This document shows positions 18,039 to 30,821 of a DNA stretch of 64,000 nt, piece by piece. Source of the stretch: Sphingomonas hominis (lineage in GTDB: Bacteria; Pseudomonadota; Alphaproteobacteria; Sphingomonadales; Sphingomonadaceae); NCBI RefSeq assembly GCF_013328205.1, contig NZ_JABULH010000001.1, forward strand, positions 186,001 to 250,000. Reading direction: 5' to 3'. The notes under the pieces were generated by a model. It was not told where the DNA came from. It was given only the letters and a program-made list of their open reading frames with translations, and searched no databases. Positions within the stretch are counted from its first letter, which is position 1, and every line of letters begins with the position of its first letter. The translations under genes and the position numbers were made by a program.

Positions 18039-18754
18039 ACCGTGGAGTGTTGCTCGGCATGGTCGCGCTTGGCGCGGTGTGTGGGGCAGGGGGCATGTTC
18101 CTGGCCGATCGTGTCGCACCGGGTGAACTCGGTGGCGTCGACAAGGCTAAGGTCGAGCGCGTGGTGCGCGACTACGTCCTGGCCAACCCAGAGTTGATCC
18201 CGCAGGCGATGCAGAAGCTGCAGGAGCGTGACTCCGCCAAGGCCGTGGCGGCGAGCCGCGGTGCGATCGAGCAGCCTTATGCCGGCGCGTGGATCGGCAA
18301 TCCCAAGGGCGACGTAACGCTGGTTGAATATTACGACTATAATTGCGGTTACTGCCGCGCGATCCTGCCGACCTTGCAGAAGCTGGTCGACCAAGACCCG
18401 CAACTACGGATTGTGTTCAAGGAACTACCCGTGCTGTCGGACCAGAGCCGCGTCGCCGCGCGCGCCGCACTGGCGGCAGCGCAGCAGAACAGGTTCAAGC
18501 CGTTCCACGACGCACTCTACGCCGCGGGTCCGGTCAGCGACGCGACGATCGCCGCGGCGGGGCGCACGACCGGCGTGAACCTCGCCGCGATCCCGCGCGA
18601 CGCTGACGCGACCATCCGCCAGAACCTCGATGTCGCGGCAAAGCTCGGCATCACCGGCACCCCGAGCTGGGTGGTGGGCGATCAGGTGATGACCGGCGCG
18701 TTGCCGATCGATCAGTTGCAAGCGGCAATCGCGCGGGCACGGGCGACCGGGTAA
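18035..18754 (+). CDS. DsbA-family periplasmic thiol-disulfide oxidoreductase
   Basis: 239 residues. N-terminal hydrophobic signal or anchor, a helical segment (VERVVRDYVLANPELIPQAMQKLQ) and a DsbA thioredoxin domain. The active site is CGYC in YYDYNCGYCRAILP; the cis-Pro loop is GTPSW. The N-terminal helical segment resembles the ScsC/DsbA-like copper-tolerance family used for oligomerisation. It is translationally coupled to the M48 protease gene, so both are likely in envelope protein quality control. Confidence 0.88.
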   Translation: MNRGVLLGMVALGAVCGAGGMFLADRVAPGELGGVDKAKVERVVRDYVLANPELIPQAMQKLQERDSAKAVAASRGAIEQPYAGAWIGNPKGDVTLVEYYDYNCGYCRAILPTLQKLVDQDPQLRIVFKELPVLSDQSRVAARAALAAAQQNRFKPFHDALYAAGPVSDATIAAAGRTTGVNLAAIPRDADATIRQNLDVAAKLGITGTPSWVVGDQVMTGALPIDQLQAAIARARATG

Positions 18755-19286
18755 ATCCGGCTTGGTCTTCGTGCCGCATGCTTTTCGCAGACCTGCCGTC
18801 TAGCCGCAGCTTCGAACACGACGCGATGCAGCAGCTGTAGCACGCAACCGCTCGTCATGAACGCTCGTGCTGTACGACTTCTGCGGCCGCAGATCTTGCC
18901 GACATAGACCGCGTTGGTTTCAAAGGCGGCGATCAGAGCGGTGTCGTCGTTACCCGGCGCATCGGTTAGGTGGCATTCAGTTGCGGGTAATCGCTTCGGT
19001 GTCTCACGCCTGATGAACTACCTTGTCTGTCAGCCAAGCGGCGAGGCGGTGCATCGAGTTTCAGCCCATTAAGGCGGAGCCGGTCCGGCCGCTCACTCGC
19101 CGCCTGCGCCATCGGCCCCTCGCCATGATAATCTGATTTTGGGTCTCAGCGTTGGCATGCAGGCGATCCGCGCTGGTACCCACAGTTGCGCCAATGCCTA
19201 AGTGTCGCCACTCTAGTACTTCCTACCCGAAGCGGGCGGGTCGCGGACATGGCGTTTGCAGTAAATCGGCTCACTCGTGAACCACA
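18755..19286. other. 532-base stretch without a recognisable gene
   Basis: Lower in coding character than its surroundings and broken by stops in all frames. A minus-strand segment around 18845-18935 reads as a fragment (TNAVYVGKICGRRSR) with short open stretches either side, so this may be a decayed gene, but I cannot name the parent. Confidence 0.4.
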
Positions 19287-19586
19287 TCAACGCGCCAACT
19301 TACCGCGCCACGCCAGTGACTGACGGTTGAGCGCTGCCAGATCGGCGCTGCCGGCGAGCACCGCTTCGCCGAGGTCAACCGCACGGGTGAGCAACGCCGC
19401 ATCAACGTGGCGATACGCCGGACGCCTGGGGATCGCGTCGTACCACACGCCGCCGACCACGTTGTCGAGCAGGATGCGCTGGAAACAATGGTCGTTGCGT
19501 ACCGGCCAGCCGCGTTTCATGGCGAGCGCGGGCATCGTCTCGCGCGTCAGTGTCAGCCAGCGTTGCTCCAGCGCCGCGCGCGTCAC
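19287..19586 (-). CDS. Conserved hypothetical protein next to mop
   Basis: 99 residues, GTG start that overlaps the mop stop (GTGA). Notable stretch DHCFQRILLDNVVGGVWYD followed by RPAYRH. I recall relatives in alphaproteobacteria that are labelled GCN5-type acetyltransferases, but no acetyl-CoA binding motif is visible and the protein is too short for that fold. The coupling to the molybdate-binding gene is the only functional hint. Confidence 0.7.
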   Translation of the reverse strand: MTRAALEQRWLTLTRETMPALAMKRGWPVRNDHCFQRILLDNVVGGVWYDAIPRRPAYRHVDAALLTRAVDLGEAVLAGSADLAALNRQSLAWRGKLAR

Positions 19587-19789
19587 TTGCCGATTAGGAC
19601 GTCGCTCGCCTTCACCAGCACCGTCACCTGATCGCCGATCGCGAGGCCGAGTTCGGCGACCGCTTCCTCGGTGATCGACGAGGTGACGACGTTGCCGCCG
19701 CCGATGTCGACCTTGATCGTGCCGTTGACCGCGCCGGGGTTGATCGCGGTGATCGTGCCCGAGAACTGATTGCGCGCGCTGATCTTCAT
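19583..19789 (-). CDS. mop: Mop-type molybdate-binding TOBE domain protein
   Basis: 68-residue single TOBE (Mop) domain. The sequence MKISARNQFSGTI, then PGAVNGTIKVDIGGG and the end LVKASDVLIGK are family signatures. Such proteins form hexamers that bind molybdate or tungstate in the cytoplasm. ATG at 19789 is preferred to an upstream start at 19813. No molybdate transporter or cofactor gene lies nearby. Confidence 0.9.
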   Translation of the reverse strand: MKISARNQFSGTITAINPGAVNGTIKVDIGGGNVVTSSITEEAVAELGLAIGDQVTVLVKASDVLIGK

Positions 19790-19885
19790 GGATGTATCCC
19801 CGACGCGAGCCAAGGCGGTCGCGTCGGGATGATCATGCTACGCGGTTGAGGAGCGGGCAAGGTAGCATCCGCTCCGCTACACGCG

Positions 19886-20116
19886 TCAGCCGCGATGCGG
19901 TTGCGCCTGCGCCGCCTGCTTGCGCGCGGCGACCTTGGCGCGGTGATGACCGACCGCGCAGCCGATCGCGGCGCCCGCGACCGCGTGGCCCTTGCCGACG
20001 AAATGCCCGCCGACGCCGCCGACCGCTGCGCCCTTCAGACACCCCTTCGCTTCGGCGGGCGCGGTGGCGAGCGTGGCGGAGGTGGCGAGGGCCAGGATGA
20101 TTGCTGCGTGCTTCAC
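19886..20116 (-). CDS. Small exported glycine-zipper-like protein
   Basis: 76 residues with a signal peptide (MKHAAIILALATSATLATAPAEAKG). The mature part, GAAVGGVGGHFVGKGHAVAGAAIGCAVGHHRA, alternates Gly/Ala with His and may form a membrane-inserting glycine zipper, as in Rick_17kDa-like antigens. Function unknown. AGGAGAG precedes the start. Confidence 0.75.
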   Translation of the reverse strand: MKHAAIILALATSATLATAPAEAKGCLKGAAVGGVGGHFVGKGHAVAGAAIGCAVGHHRAKVAARKQAAQAQPHRG

Positions 20117-20200
20117 GGTTACTCTCCTCGTCGAAGGCGACTGTTCTGCGCTCCCCGCGCTGTCGCGGCGGTGGCGGCGGCGTTAAACTTCGGTCACCCC

Positions 20201-20241
20201 GAACGGAAAGCGGCGGCGGCGCATCGCTGCACCGCCGCCGC
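20201..20241 (-). terminator. Probable terminator downstream of lpd
   Basis: On the minus strand a 10-bp GC stem (20241-20232 with 20219-20210) is followed by CTTTCCGTT, 24 bases after the lpd stop. The T-run is short, so termination efficiency is uncertain. Confidence 0.6.
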
Positions 20242-20264
20242 CCGTGTGATCGCGCGGATGCCGA

Positions 20265-21656
<1,392 letters not shown>

Positions 21657-21733
21657 CGTACTTCTCCCGGTCATCAGGCCGGCGCGAAGGCCGGCGTCTC
21701 GCGCGGCAGGAGCGTTGCGCCCCGGGGCACGAG

Positions 21734-21753
21734 ACCCCGGCCGCAGCCGGGGT
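21734..21753. repeat. Hairpin in the odhB-lpd gap
   Basis: Perfect 8-bp stem (ACCCCGGC, loop CGCA, GCCGGGGT). A weaker stem, GGCCGGC with GCCGGC, lies at 21678-21694. The gap has no T-run. These may tune the relative expression of lpd, which is shared among complexes. Confidence 0.55.
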
Positions 21754-21767
21754 GACGCTTGATATGA

Positions 21768-23060
21768 TTACAGGTCGATCAGGATTCGAGTGGGGTCCTC
21801 GATCGCGTTCTTCAAGGCGACGAGGAACGTCACCGCCTCGCGACCGTCGATCAGGCGGTGGTCGTAGCTGAGCGCCAGATACATCATCGGGCGCACCACG
21901 ACCTGGCCGTTCACCACCACCGGGCGATCCTCGATCCGGTGGAGGCCCAGCACCGCCGACTGCGGCGGGTTGATGATCGGGGTCGACATCAGCGAGCCGA
22001 ACACGCCGCCGTTCGAGATCGTGAACGTGCCGCCACGCATCTCGTCCATCTTGAGCGTGCCGTCCTTCGCGCGGCGGCCGAAGTCGCCGATCGTCTTCTC
22101 GATCCCGGCGACCGACAGATCCTGCGCGTCACGGATGACGGGAACGACCAGACCGCCCGGCGACGACACCGCGACCGAGATGTCGGCGTAATCGTGGTAG
22201 ACGATCTCGTCCCCCTCGATCGAGGCGTTGACGGATGGGATGTCCTTCAGCGCCATCGTCGCGGCCTTCACGAAGAAGCCCATGAAGCCCAGGCGGACGC
22301 CGTGCTTCTTCTCGAACAGGTCCTTGTACTTGGCGCGCGCCTCGATCACCGCGGTCATGTCGACGTCGTTGAACGTCGTCAGCATCGCCGCTGTGTTCTG
22401 CGCTTCCTTCAGGCGCTTGGCGATCGTTTGGCGCAGGCGCGTCATCTTGATGCGTTCTTCGCGGCGCGCGGGCGCGGAGCCCGCGTCCGCGCGGCCGGCG
22501 GTGGCGGCGCCACCGTCCGACGTGCCCGCGGCAGGCGCAGCCGCCGGCTTCGACGAAGCCGCGGCGGCAACGTCTTCCTTGGTCAGGCGGCCGTCCTTGC
22601 CCGTGCCCTTGATCGTCGCCGGATCGACGCCGTGCTCCAGCACCGCGCGGCGTACCGAGGGGGAGAGTGCGGCGGGGCCTTCGCCCGCGACCGGGGTCGC
22701 GCCGTGGTTGCCATAACCGCCGGCGGTCGGCGTCGCGCCGCCCTGACCGCTACCACCCGTCGATGCGGCGGGGGCCTGCGTCACCGCGGGCTGCGGTGCG
22801 CTCGCCTGCGCCGGTGCCGCGCCGCCCGCGTCGACGGTCGCGAGCAACGCGCCGACCTCGACCGTGTCGCCGACCTTGACCGCGTGCTCGCCCATCACGC
22901 CCGCGACCGGCGAGGGGACCTCGACCGAGACCTTGTCGGTCTCAAGGCTCGCGACCGGCTCGTCGGCGGCGACCTTGTCGCCCGGCTGCTTCAGCCACTC
23001 GCCGACGGTGGCTTCGGTGATCGACTCGCCCAGCGTGGGCACCAGAACTTCGGTTGCCAT
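21768..23060 (-). CDS. odhB: Dihydrolipoyllysine-residue succinyltransferase (E2)
   Basis: 430 residues, E2 of the 2-oxoglutarate dehydrogenase complex. The N-terminal lipoyl domain carries the lipoylated Lys in [13 protein letters not shown] Pro/Ala/Gly linker follows, then the peripheral subunit-binding domain ([15 protein letters not shown]) and the catalytic domain ending in [13 protein letters not shown] with the active-site His and Asp. It lies 26 bases after sucA on the same strand. The linker is unusually rich in Gly and Gln ([16 protein letters not shown]). Confidence 0.96.
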   Translation of the reverse strand: MATEVLVPTLGESITEATVGEWLKQPGDKVAADEPVASLETDKVSVEVPSPVAGVMGEHAVKVGDTVEVGALLATVDAGGAAPAQASAPQPAVTQAPAASTGGSGQGGATPTAGGYGNHGATPVAGEGPAALSPSVRRAVLEHGVDPATIKGTGKDGRLTKEDVAAAASSKPAAAPAAGTSDGGAATAGRADAGSAPARREERIKMTRLRQTIAKRLKEAQNTAAMLTTFNDVDMTAVIEARAKYKDLFEKKHGVRLGFMGFFVKAATMALKDIPSVNASIEGDEIVYHDYADISVAVSSPGGLVVPVIRDAQDLSVAGIEKTIGDFGRRAKDGTLKMDEMRGGTFTISNGGVFGSLMSTPIINPPQSAVLGLHRIEDRPVVVNGQVVVRPMMYLALSYDHRLIDGREAVTFLVALKNAIEDPTRILIDL

Positions 23061-23086
23061 TCTATTTTCCTGTCTTGAGCGAAGGG

Positions 23087-26053
23087 TCAGGCGCCGGCGG
23101 TGCCGGCCTTCTTGGTCGTGTCGGCCTCACGGGTCCGGCGGATTTCCTCGCGCACGTTGTGGCCGAGCGCGTCGGCGATCAGCGCGCCCTGCTCGGCCTG
23201 GTGGCGCTTCATCAGCCCCGTCGCCGGCGAGGCGGCGGCGGCGCGACCGGCGTAGCGCGGACGCTTGACTGACGAATTTGCCATCTGGAGCACTTCCTCG
23301 ATGAAAGGCTCGACGAAGAACCAGTAACCGTTGTTGCGCGGCTCTTCCTGCGCCCAGATCACCTCTTCGAGGTTCGGCATCCGCGCGATCCGCTCAACCA
23401 GCGACTGCGTGGGGAAGGGGTAGAGCTGCTCGACGCGCACGATCTGCGTGTGCTCGTCACTCGCCGCATCGCGCGCTTCCATCAGGTCGTACGACACCTT
23501 GCCGGTGCACAGCACCAGCCGCTTGGTCGCCGCATCCGCGGGTGCCGACGGGTCGGACAGCACGCGGCGGAAATGCGTGTCGCGCTGAAAGTCCGCTGCG
23601 CTCGACACCGCCAGCTTGTGGCGCAGCAGCGACTTGGGCGTGAAGACGACCAGGGGCTTGCGGAAATTGCGGTGCATCTGCCGGCGGAGCAGATGGAAAT
23701 AGTTCGCCGGTGTGGTGCAGTTCGCGACCTGGATGTTATCGCCGGCGCACGCCTGCAGGAACCGTTCGGGGCGCGCCGAGCTGTGCTCGGGACCCTGGCC
23801 CTCGTACCCGTGCGGCAGCAGCATCACCAGACCGTTCGCGCGCAGCCACTTGGCCTCGCCCGAGGTGATGAACTGATCGATCATGATCTGCGCGCCGTTG
23901 ACGAAGTCGCCGAACTGCGCCTCCCACAACACCAGCGTCTTCGGATCGGCAAGCGCGTAGCCGTACTCGAACCCGAGCACGCCGTACTCGGACAAGGGGC
24001 TGTCCAGCACTTCGAAGCTGCCGTGTTCGACGTTCCACAACGGAACGTGGCGATGTTCGTCATTCTGGTCGACCCAGACGGCGTGGCGCTGCGAGAAGGT
24101 GCCGCGACCAGAATCCTGTCCCGACAGGCGGACGCCGTAGCCTTCGGACAACAGCGAGCCGAACGCCAGCGCTTCGCCTGTCGCCCAATCGAAGTTCGCG
24201 CCCGAGCGAAACATCTCGCGCTTGGCATCGAGCACGCGCGAAAGCGTCTTGTGAACCGATATCGTTTCAGGGATCGTCGTCAGCAGTCGGCCGATCGCGT
24301 CGAACAGCTTGGGCTCGATGCCGGTATCGACGCTGCGACGTTGGCTGTCGGCGTCGGCGGGGGCGTGGAGCCCCGACCAGCGGCCTGCGAACCAATCCGC
24401 CTTGTTGGGCTTGTAAGCAGCACCTGCCTCGAACTCGCCTTCGAGCCGCGTGGTGAACTGCTTGACGTTGTCGTCGACCCAGGCCTGATCGACCACGCCT
24501 TCCTGCACCAGCCGCTTGGCATAGATGTCACTGACGCCCGGATGGCTGCGGATCGCCTTGTACATCAGCGGCTGGGTAAAGCCGGGCTCGTCGCCCTCAT
24601 TGTGACCGAAGCGGCGATAGCACCACATGTCGATCACGACGTCGCGGTGGAACTTCTGCCGGTATTCGATCGCCATCTTGGTCGCGAAGGTCACCGCCTC
24701 GGGATCGTCACCGTTGACGTGGAAGATCGGCGCTTGGACGCCCTTGGCGACGTCCGACGGATAGGGCGAGGAGCGCGCGAATTGCGGGCTGGTCGTGAAG
24801 CCGATCTGGTTGTTGATGACGAAGTGAACGCAGCCGCCGGTGTTGTAGCCGCGGATGCCCGAGAAGCCGAAACACTCCCACACGATGCCTTGGCCAGCAA
24901 AGGCGGCGTCGCCGTGGATCAGCACGGGCAGCGACTTGGAATGCGTCTCCAGATCACCCGCGATCGTCTGGATTGCGCGAATCTTGCCGAGCACGACCGG
25001 GTCGGCCGCCTCGAGGTGCGAGGGGTTGGCGACCAGGCTCATGTGGACGTGGTGGCCGTCGAACTCGCGATCGGTCGAGGTACCGAGGTGATATTTGACG
25101 TCACCCGACCCGCCGATGTCGTCGGGGTTGGCGCTACCGCCCGCGAATTCGTGAAAGATCACGCGCAACGGCTTGTTCATGACGTTGGCGAGCACGTTCA
25201 AGCGCCCACGGTGCGCCATGCCGAACACGATCTCGTTGACGCCGGCCGCGCCACCGTATTTGATCAGGCTCTCGAGCGCGGGGATCATGCTCTCGCCGCC
25301 GTCGAGCCCGAAACGCTTGGTGCCGACATATTTGCGGCCGAGGAACTTCTCCCACTGCTCGGCCTCGATTACCTTGTTGAGGATCGCCTTCTTGCCCTGG
25401 GGCGTGAACTCGATCGCCTTGTCCTTGCCTTCCATGCGGTCTTGCAGGAAGCGGCGCTCCTCCACGTCCGCGATGTGCATGTATTCGAGGCCGACGTTGC
25501 CGCAATAGTTGGCGCGCAACGTGTCGACGACTTCGCGTACGGTCGCCCATTCGAGACCGAGCGTGCCGCCGAGATAGACGGGACGATCGATGTCGTTGTC
25601 GGTGAAGCCGTAATATTCGGTCTTCAGATCCTCGGGCAACTCACGCAAGCCCGACAAGCCGAGCGGATCGAGGTTGGCGGCGAGGTGACCGCGCACGCGG
25701 TAGGTGCGCACCAGCATCTGCACGCGGATCGCGTCACCCGCGGCGCGGATGATGTCGTCCTTCGACGGGGCAGGGGCCGCGGCGGCAGGCTTCGCGCCAC
25801 CCTTGGCGGGCTTGGGCGCGGGCTCCATCTGCGTTGGGTCGAGCGCGGCAGTCAGATCGTCGGTGGTGGTGAGCGGCCAGCGCTGGTTGGTCCACGACGG
25901 GGTGCTGCTCGCACCCTCCAGCCCTTCGAAGAAGGTACGCCAGCCCGGCTCAACGCTGTCCGGCGCGGATTTGTAGCGGGCGTAGAGCGTGTCGATGAAC
26001 GCGGGGCTGACGCCGCCGGCGATGTCGCTGAAATCCTGACCTTCGAAGCCCAT
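23087..26053 (-). CDS. sucA: 2-oxoglutarate dehydrogenase E1 component
   Basis: 988 residues. Thiamine-diphosphate enzyme decarboxylating 2-oxoglutarate. The TPP-binding motif starts at GDAAFAGQG and ends in INNQIGFTT. The N-terminal segment (FLSP-type, here [21 protein letters not shown]) is the E2-docking region of OGDH-type E1. ATG at 26053 ([10 protein letters not shown]) is the family-like start, with AGGTG upstream; another ATG lies four codons further up. First gene of the sucA-odhB-lpd set. Confidence 0.96.
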   Translation of the reverse strand: MGFEGQDFSDIAGGVSPAFIDTLYARYKSAPDSVEPGWRTFFEGLEGASSTPSWTNQRWPLTTTDDLTAALDPTQMEPAPKPAKGGAKPAAAAPAPSKDDIIRAAGDAIRVQMLVRTYRVRGHLAANLDPLGLSGLRELPEDLKTEYYGFTDNDIDRPVYLGGTLGLEWATVREVVDTLRANYCGNVGLEYMHIADVEERRFLQDRMEGKDKAIEFTPQGKKAILNKVIEAEQWEKFLGRKYVGTKRFGLDGGESMIPALESLIKYGGAAGVNEIVFGMAHRGRLNVLANVMNKPLRVIFHEFAGGSANPDDIGGSGDVKYHLGTSTDREFDGHHVHMSLVANPSHLEAADPVVLGKIRAIQTIAGDLETHSKSLPVLIHGDAAFAGQGIVWECFGFSGIRGYNTGGCVHFVINNQIGFTTSPQFARSSPYPSDVAKGVQAPIFHVNGDDPEAVTFATKMAIEYRQKFHRDVVIDMWCYRRFGHNEGDEPGFTQPLMYKAIRSHPGVSDIYAKRLVQEGVVDQAWVDDNVKQFTTRLEGEFEAGAAYKPNKADWFAGRWSGLHAPADADSQRRSVDTGIEPKLFDAIGRLLTTIPETISVHKTLSRVLDAKREMFRSGANFDWATGEALAFGSLLSEGYGVRLSGQDSGRGTFSQRHAVWVDQNDEHRHVPLWNVEHGSFEVLDSPLSEYGVLGFEYGYALADPKTLVLWEAQFGDFVNGAQIMIDQFITSGEAKWLRANGLVMLLPHGYEGQGPEHSSARPERFLQACAGDNIQVANCTTPANYFHLLRRQMHRNFRKPLVVFTPKSLLRHKLAVSSAADFQRDTHFRRVLSDPSAPADAATKRLVLCTGKVSYDLMEARDAASDEHTQIVRVEQLYPFPTQSLVERIARMPNLEEVIWAQEEPRNNGYWFFVEPFIEEVLQMANSSVKRPRYAGRAAAASPATGLMKRHQAEQGALIADALGHNVREEIRRTREADTTKKAGTAGA

Positions 26054-26115
26054 CACACACCTCATGTCCCGCCCGCGAGAGCGAGGATGGGGCCAGCCAC
26101 CTCAGAGGCGGCGAG

Positions 26116-26155
26116 CGGACGAGCGCGGGTGGCCCCGATTACAAGCGCTCGTCCG
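26116..26155. promoter_or_regulatory. Perfect 11-bp inverted repeat between sucD and sucA
   Basis: CGGACGAGCGC at 26116-26126 pairs with GCGCTCGTCCG at 26145-26155 across an 18-base loop. On the plus strand it is followed by TTTT, but no plus-strand gene ends there. For the minus-strand operon it lies in the 136-base sucD-sucA gap, where it could attenuate, stabilise mRNA or bind a regulator. Confidence 0.55.
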
Positions 26156-26189
26156 TTTTCACGCGCCGCCCCGAGCAGGGCGGCGTACC

Positions 26190-27074
26190 TTAGCCCTTGA
26201 GCACTTCCAGCAGCGTCGAGCCGAGCTCGCTGGGCGAAGCTGCGACCTTGATGCCGGCCGCTTCCATCGCCGCGATCTTGCTCTCGGCATCGCCCTTGCC
26301 GCCCGACACGATCGCGCCGGCGTGGCCCATGCGACGGCCCGGAGGCGCGGTGCGACCTGCGATGAAGCCGGCCATCGGCTTCTTGCGACCGCGCTTCGCC
26401 TCGTCGCGGAGGAACTGCGCCGCCTGCTCCTCGGCGTCGCCACCGATCTCGCCGATCATGATGATCGACTCGGTCGCGTCGTCGGCGAGGAAGAGCTCCA
26501 GCACGTCGATGAAGTTGGTGCCGTTGACCGGATCACCGCCGATGCCGACCGCGGTCGTCTGACCGAGACCCGCGTTCGAGGTCTGGAACACCGCTTCGTA
26601 GGTGAGCGTGCCCGAGCGGCTGACGACGCCGACCGAACCCTTGCGGAAGATGTTGCCCGGCATGATGCCGATCTTGCACTCGCCCGGCGTCAGCACGCCG
26701 GGGCAGTTCGGGCCGATCAGCCGCGACTTCGAGCCCGACAGCGCGCGCTTGACGCGCACCATGTCGAGCACCGGAATACCTTCGGTGATGCAGACGATCA
26801 GCGGCACCTCGGCGTCGATCGCCTCCAGGATCGAATCCGCGGCGAAGGGCGGCGGCACGTACACCGCGCTCGCGGTTGCACCGGTCGCGGCAACAGCCTC
26901 GTGCACCGTGTTGTAGATCGGCAGGCCGAGATGCTCGCTGCCGCCCTTGCCCGGCGTGACGCCGCCGACCATCTGCGTGCCGTAATCGAGCGCCGCCTGC
27001 GTGTGGAAGCTGCCGGTGTTGCCGGTCATCCCCTGCGTGATGACCTTGGTGTTCTTGTCGACGAGGATGCTCAT
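26190..27074 (-). CDS. sucD: Succinate-CoA ligase, alpha subunit
   Basis: 294 residues. CoA-binding Rossmann domain ([21 protein letters not shown]) and ligase domain with the phosphorylated His in [16 protein letters not shown]. It makes succinate and ATP (or GTP) from succinyl-CoA with the beta subunit. Unusually for alphaproteobacteria in general, sucC is not directly upstream: mdh lies there, 24 bases away. The beta subunit must be encoded elsewhere. Confidence 0.96.
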   Translation of the reverse strand: MSILVDKNTKVITQGMTGNTGSFHTQAALDYGTQMVGGVTPGKGGSEHLGLPIYNTVHEAVAATGATASAVYVPPPFAADSILEAIDAEVPLIVCITEGIPVLDMVRVKRALSGSKSRLIGPNCPGVLTPGECKIGIMPGNIFRKGSVGVVSRSGTLTYEAVFQTSNAGLGQTTAVGIGGDPVNGTNFIDVLELFLADDATESIIMIGEIGGDAEEQAAQFLRDEAKRGRKKPMAGFIAGRTAPPGRRMGHAGAIVSGGKGDAESKIAAMEAAGIKVAASPSELGSTLLEVLKG

Positions 27075-27097
27075 CGGGGGTCCTTTTCGTCAGCCGT

Positions 27098-28099
<1,002 letters not shown>

Positions 28100-28183
28100 C
28101 TACGCCCTTTGGCCGTCCGCGACAACCCGCAAAAGCCTAGAAGCCAATATAGTAGAGATAACGGTTCGCAATAGCGATAGAGC

Positions 28184-29278
28184 TCAGTTTTGGCCGTGAC
28201 CCTGCGTCAGATACTCCTCGGATCGCATCTCTTCCAACCGGCTGACGGTGCGCTCGAACTCGAAGCGGCCATCGCCGGCGGGGTACAGTTGGTCAGGTTC
28301 AGCGTCGGCTGCCGCAAGCAACTTGACCTTATACTCGTACAAAGCGTCGATCAGGCTGACGAAGCGCGCCGCCTCGTTGCGCATGTCCGGCCCGAGCTGC
28401 GGGATGCCGACGACAATGACGGTGTGGTAGCGCCGCGCGATGCAAAGGTAGTCGGCGGGTCCGCGTGCTTCACCGCACAGCCGCTTGAAGCTGAACACCG
28501 CAACGCCTTTCAGCGCCTTTGGCACGTGGAGTGTGCGGCCCTGCACCGACAGCTCCTCGCTCGGCACGTGCGCGCGATCCTCGGGCGGGTAATCGGTCAG
28601 GCGGAAGAAGGCGGCGGAGAGCTCGGCGGTGGCCTCGGCGCCGTTGGGGACGAGCCAGGTGTCCTGCTGCCCCAGCCTGTCGCGGCGGTAATCTACGGGT
28701 CCGTTTAGCGCGAGCACGTCGAGCCGCTCGCCGATCAGCGCGATGAAGGGAAGGAAGTGCTCGCGGTTGAGCCCGTTGCGGTAAAGGTCGGTCGGCGCGC
28801 GGTTGCTGGTGGTGACGATCGTCACGCCGGCCTCGATCATCGCGGTGAACAGCCGCGACAGGATCATCGCATCGGGCGAGTTGGTGACCATCATTTCGTC
28901 GAACGCGAGCAGGCGCGTGCTGTCGGCGAGTGCTTGTGCCACGGGCAGGATCGGGTCGCCCGCTTCCTTGCGCCGCTCCACCGCGATGCGGCCGTGCACC
29001 TCGATCATGAATTCGGCAAAGTGGATGCGGCGTTTGGAGGGAACGTCGACGTGATCGTAGAACAGGTCCATAAGCATCGACTTGCCGCGCCCTACGTCGC
29101 CCCACAGGTAGACGCCGCGTGCAGGGACCGTACGTTTACGGAAGAAACCGGTCGTGCGCGGATGTTCAAGCTCGTGAGCGAGTGCGTCGAGCCGGTCGGC
29201 GGCGGCGGCTTGCTCGGCATCGGGGCGGAGTTCGCCCGCGGCGATCAGCGCGTCATAGGCGGCACGCACTTTTCCCAT
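28184..29278 (-). CDS. zapE: AFG1/ZapE-family ATPase
   Basis: 364 residues. Walker A is LWGDVGRGKSM and Walker B LLAFDEMMVTN, with the arginine-finger region SNRAPTDLYRNGLNR. In E. coli ZapE is a Z-ring-associated ATPase; the mitochondrial homologue AFG1 helps turn over respiratory complex subunits, which fits its place beside TCA and sdh genes. Its ATG overlaps the thioesterase stop by one base (TGATG). Confidence 0.9.
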   Translation of the reverse strand: MGKVRAAYDALIAAGELRPDAEQAAAADRLDALAHELEHPRTTGFFRKRTVPARGVYLWGDVGRGKSMLMDLFYDHVDVPSKRRIHFAEFMIEVHGRIAVERRKEAGDPILPVAQALADSTRLLAFDEMMVTNSPDAMILSRLFTAMIEAGVTIVTTSNRAPTDLYRNGLNREHFLPFIALIGERLDVLALNGPVDYRRDRLGQQDTWLVPNGAEATAELSAAFFRLTDYPPEDRAHVPSEELSVQGRTLHVPKALKGVAVFSFKRLCGEARGPADYLCIARRYHTVIVVGIPQLGPDMRNEAARFVSLIDALYEYKVKLLAAADAEPDQLYPAGDGRFEFERTVSRLEEMRSEEYLTQGHGQN

Positions 29279-29751
29279 CAGCCGGCGCTCGGCTTGCGAA
29301 TCGTGCCGGAAAATTCGGCGACCGTCATCTCCATCTGCACCAGAAGACCGCGCACGAAGATCAGCCGACGCGTTTGGCGCAATATCTCGACCTGCGCCTC
29401 CAGCGGCTCGCCGACGCGGCCGGCGCCGATGAAGTGGGTGTTGAGGTCAAGCGTCACTGCTGGCCCGGCCGAGAGCACACCGAAGCTGCGCAGCGCCGCG
29501 AACAGCGCGACGTCGATGAAGCCGAGCAGCGCGCCGCCGTGGACGTTGTTGCCGAAGTTGGAGTGACGGTGCTCGGGCGTCATGCGGACGCGGGCGAGCG
29601 CGTCCTCCTGCCGGACGATCACGTCGCCCAGGAACGAGTTGAATCGCGTGTCGTCGCGGAAGCGCCAGTGCATCCAGCCGGGATGGTCGGGATGTTCGTC
29701 GAAGAGGAAAGCGCGCGAGGGTTCGGCCTCGCTGTGGTCGCTACGGTCCAT
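29278..29751 (-). CDS. PaaI-like hotdog-fold thioesterase
   Basis: 157 residues. Hotdog domain with the PaaI-type sequence HSNFGNNVHGGALLGFIDVALFAAL, where the Asn/Gly/Asp positions of the active site are found, and a second strand set ending in VEILRQTRRLIFVRGLL. It probably hydrolyses an acyl-CoA; substrate not deducible. Coupled to zapE downstream. Confidence 0.85.
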   Translation of the reverse strand: MDRSDHSEAEPSRAFLFDEHPDHPGWMHWRFRDDTRFNSFLGDVIVRQEDALARVRMTPEHRHSNFGNNVHGGALLGFIDVALFAALRSFGVLSAGPAVTLDLNTHFIGAGRVGEPLEAQVEILRQTRRLIFVRGLLVQMEMTVAEFSGTIRKPSAG

Positions 29752-29850
29752 GGTGATCCATTCGTGCCGGCGGCGGAAACGTGTTCAGGCACGCGCCGCG
29801 GCCGGCATGAACGGCGAAAGGTCAGTCGAAGGTCACTCCAACGAGCGTGA

Positions 29851-30633
29851 TCACACGATCCGCTCGACCTCCATCTTCTTGATCTCGGCGATCGCCTTGG
29901 CGGGTGAGAGGCCCTTGGGGCAGACGTTCGCGCAATTCATGATCGTGTGGCAGCGATATAGGCGGAACGGATCCTCCAGCGCGTCGAGGCGCTCGCCCGT
30001 CATCTCGTCACGGCTGTCGGCGAGCCAGCGATACGCCTGGAGGAGGATGGCGGGGCCGAGGAACTTGTCCGAGTTCCACCAGTAGCTCGGGCATGAGGTC
30101 GAGCAGCACGCGCACAGGATGCACTCGTACAGACCGTCGAGCTTCGCGCGCTCCTCCGGGCTCTGCAGCCGTTCCTTGCCCGAGGGGGGCGGCGTGACCG
30201 TCTGGAGCCACGGCGTAATCGAGGCATATTGCGCGTAGAAGCGCGTGAAATCGGGGACCAGGTCCTTGACCACGTCCATCGCGGGAAGCGGCGTGATCTT
30301 CACCTCGCCCTTCACGTCCTCGATTGCGGTGGTGCAGGCAAGGCCGTTGCGCCCGTCGATGTTCATCGAGCACGACCCGCAAATGCCTTCGCGGCACGAG
30401 CGGCGGAAGGTGAGCGACGAGTCCTGCTCGCCCTTGATCTTGATCAGCGCGTCCAGCACCATCGGGCCACATTCGTCGAGATTGACCTCGAACGTGTCGA
30501 AACGCGGATTTTCGCCCGAGTCCGGATCGTAGCGATATACTTTGAAGCTGCGCATCTTGCCACCGGGCTGCGGCGAGGGATGCTTGGTGCCGCCCTTGAT
30601 ACGGCTGTTCTTCGGAAGGGTGAACTCGGCCAT
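29851..30633 (-). CDS. sdhB: Succinate dehydrogenase iron-sulfur subunit
   Basis: 260 residues, carrying three Fe-S clusters that pass electrons from FAD to quinone. The 2Fe-2S ligands are in CREGICGSC plus the downstream Cys; the 4Fe-4S and 3Fe-4S ligands are in [16 protein letters not shown] and CANVCPKGL. The gene sits about 3.1 kb from sdhCDA on the same strand, with three other genes between, so it needs its own promoter in the 188-base upstream gap. Confidence 0.96.
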   Translation of the reverse strand: MAEFTLPKNSRIKGGTKHPSPQPGGKMRSFKVYRYDPDSGENPRFDTFEVNLDECGPMVLDALIKIKGEQDSSLTFRRSCREGICGSCSMNIDGRNGLACTTAIEDVKGEVKITPLPAMDVVKDLVPDFTRFYAQYASITPWLQTVTPPPSGKERLQSPEERAKLDGLYECILCACCSTSCPSYWWNSDKFLGPAILLQAYRWLADSRDEMTGERLDALEDPFRLYRCHTIMNCANVCPKGLSPAKAIAEIKKMEVERIV

Positions 30634-30821
30634 ACGTCTCGTTCTCGTGTTCGGGCAGGATCGCGGGCGCGAAACACGTCACGATCGCTGTCGGCTCGGA
30701 TACCGGATCGCGGCGCGTACCGCAAACAAGGTCCGCGCCGTTCCTAGCGCACATGCGCCAAGGCTCAAGACATAATGCGCCTCGGCGGATGTGCCAGCCG
30801 CCTGCCCGGAGAAACGAGCCG

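Noticed and set aside
19287-19586. Acetyltransferase label for the 99-residue protein
   Set aside because: Too short and lacks the acetyl-CoA motif; kept as hypothetical.
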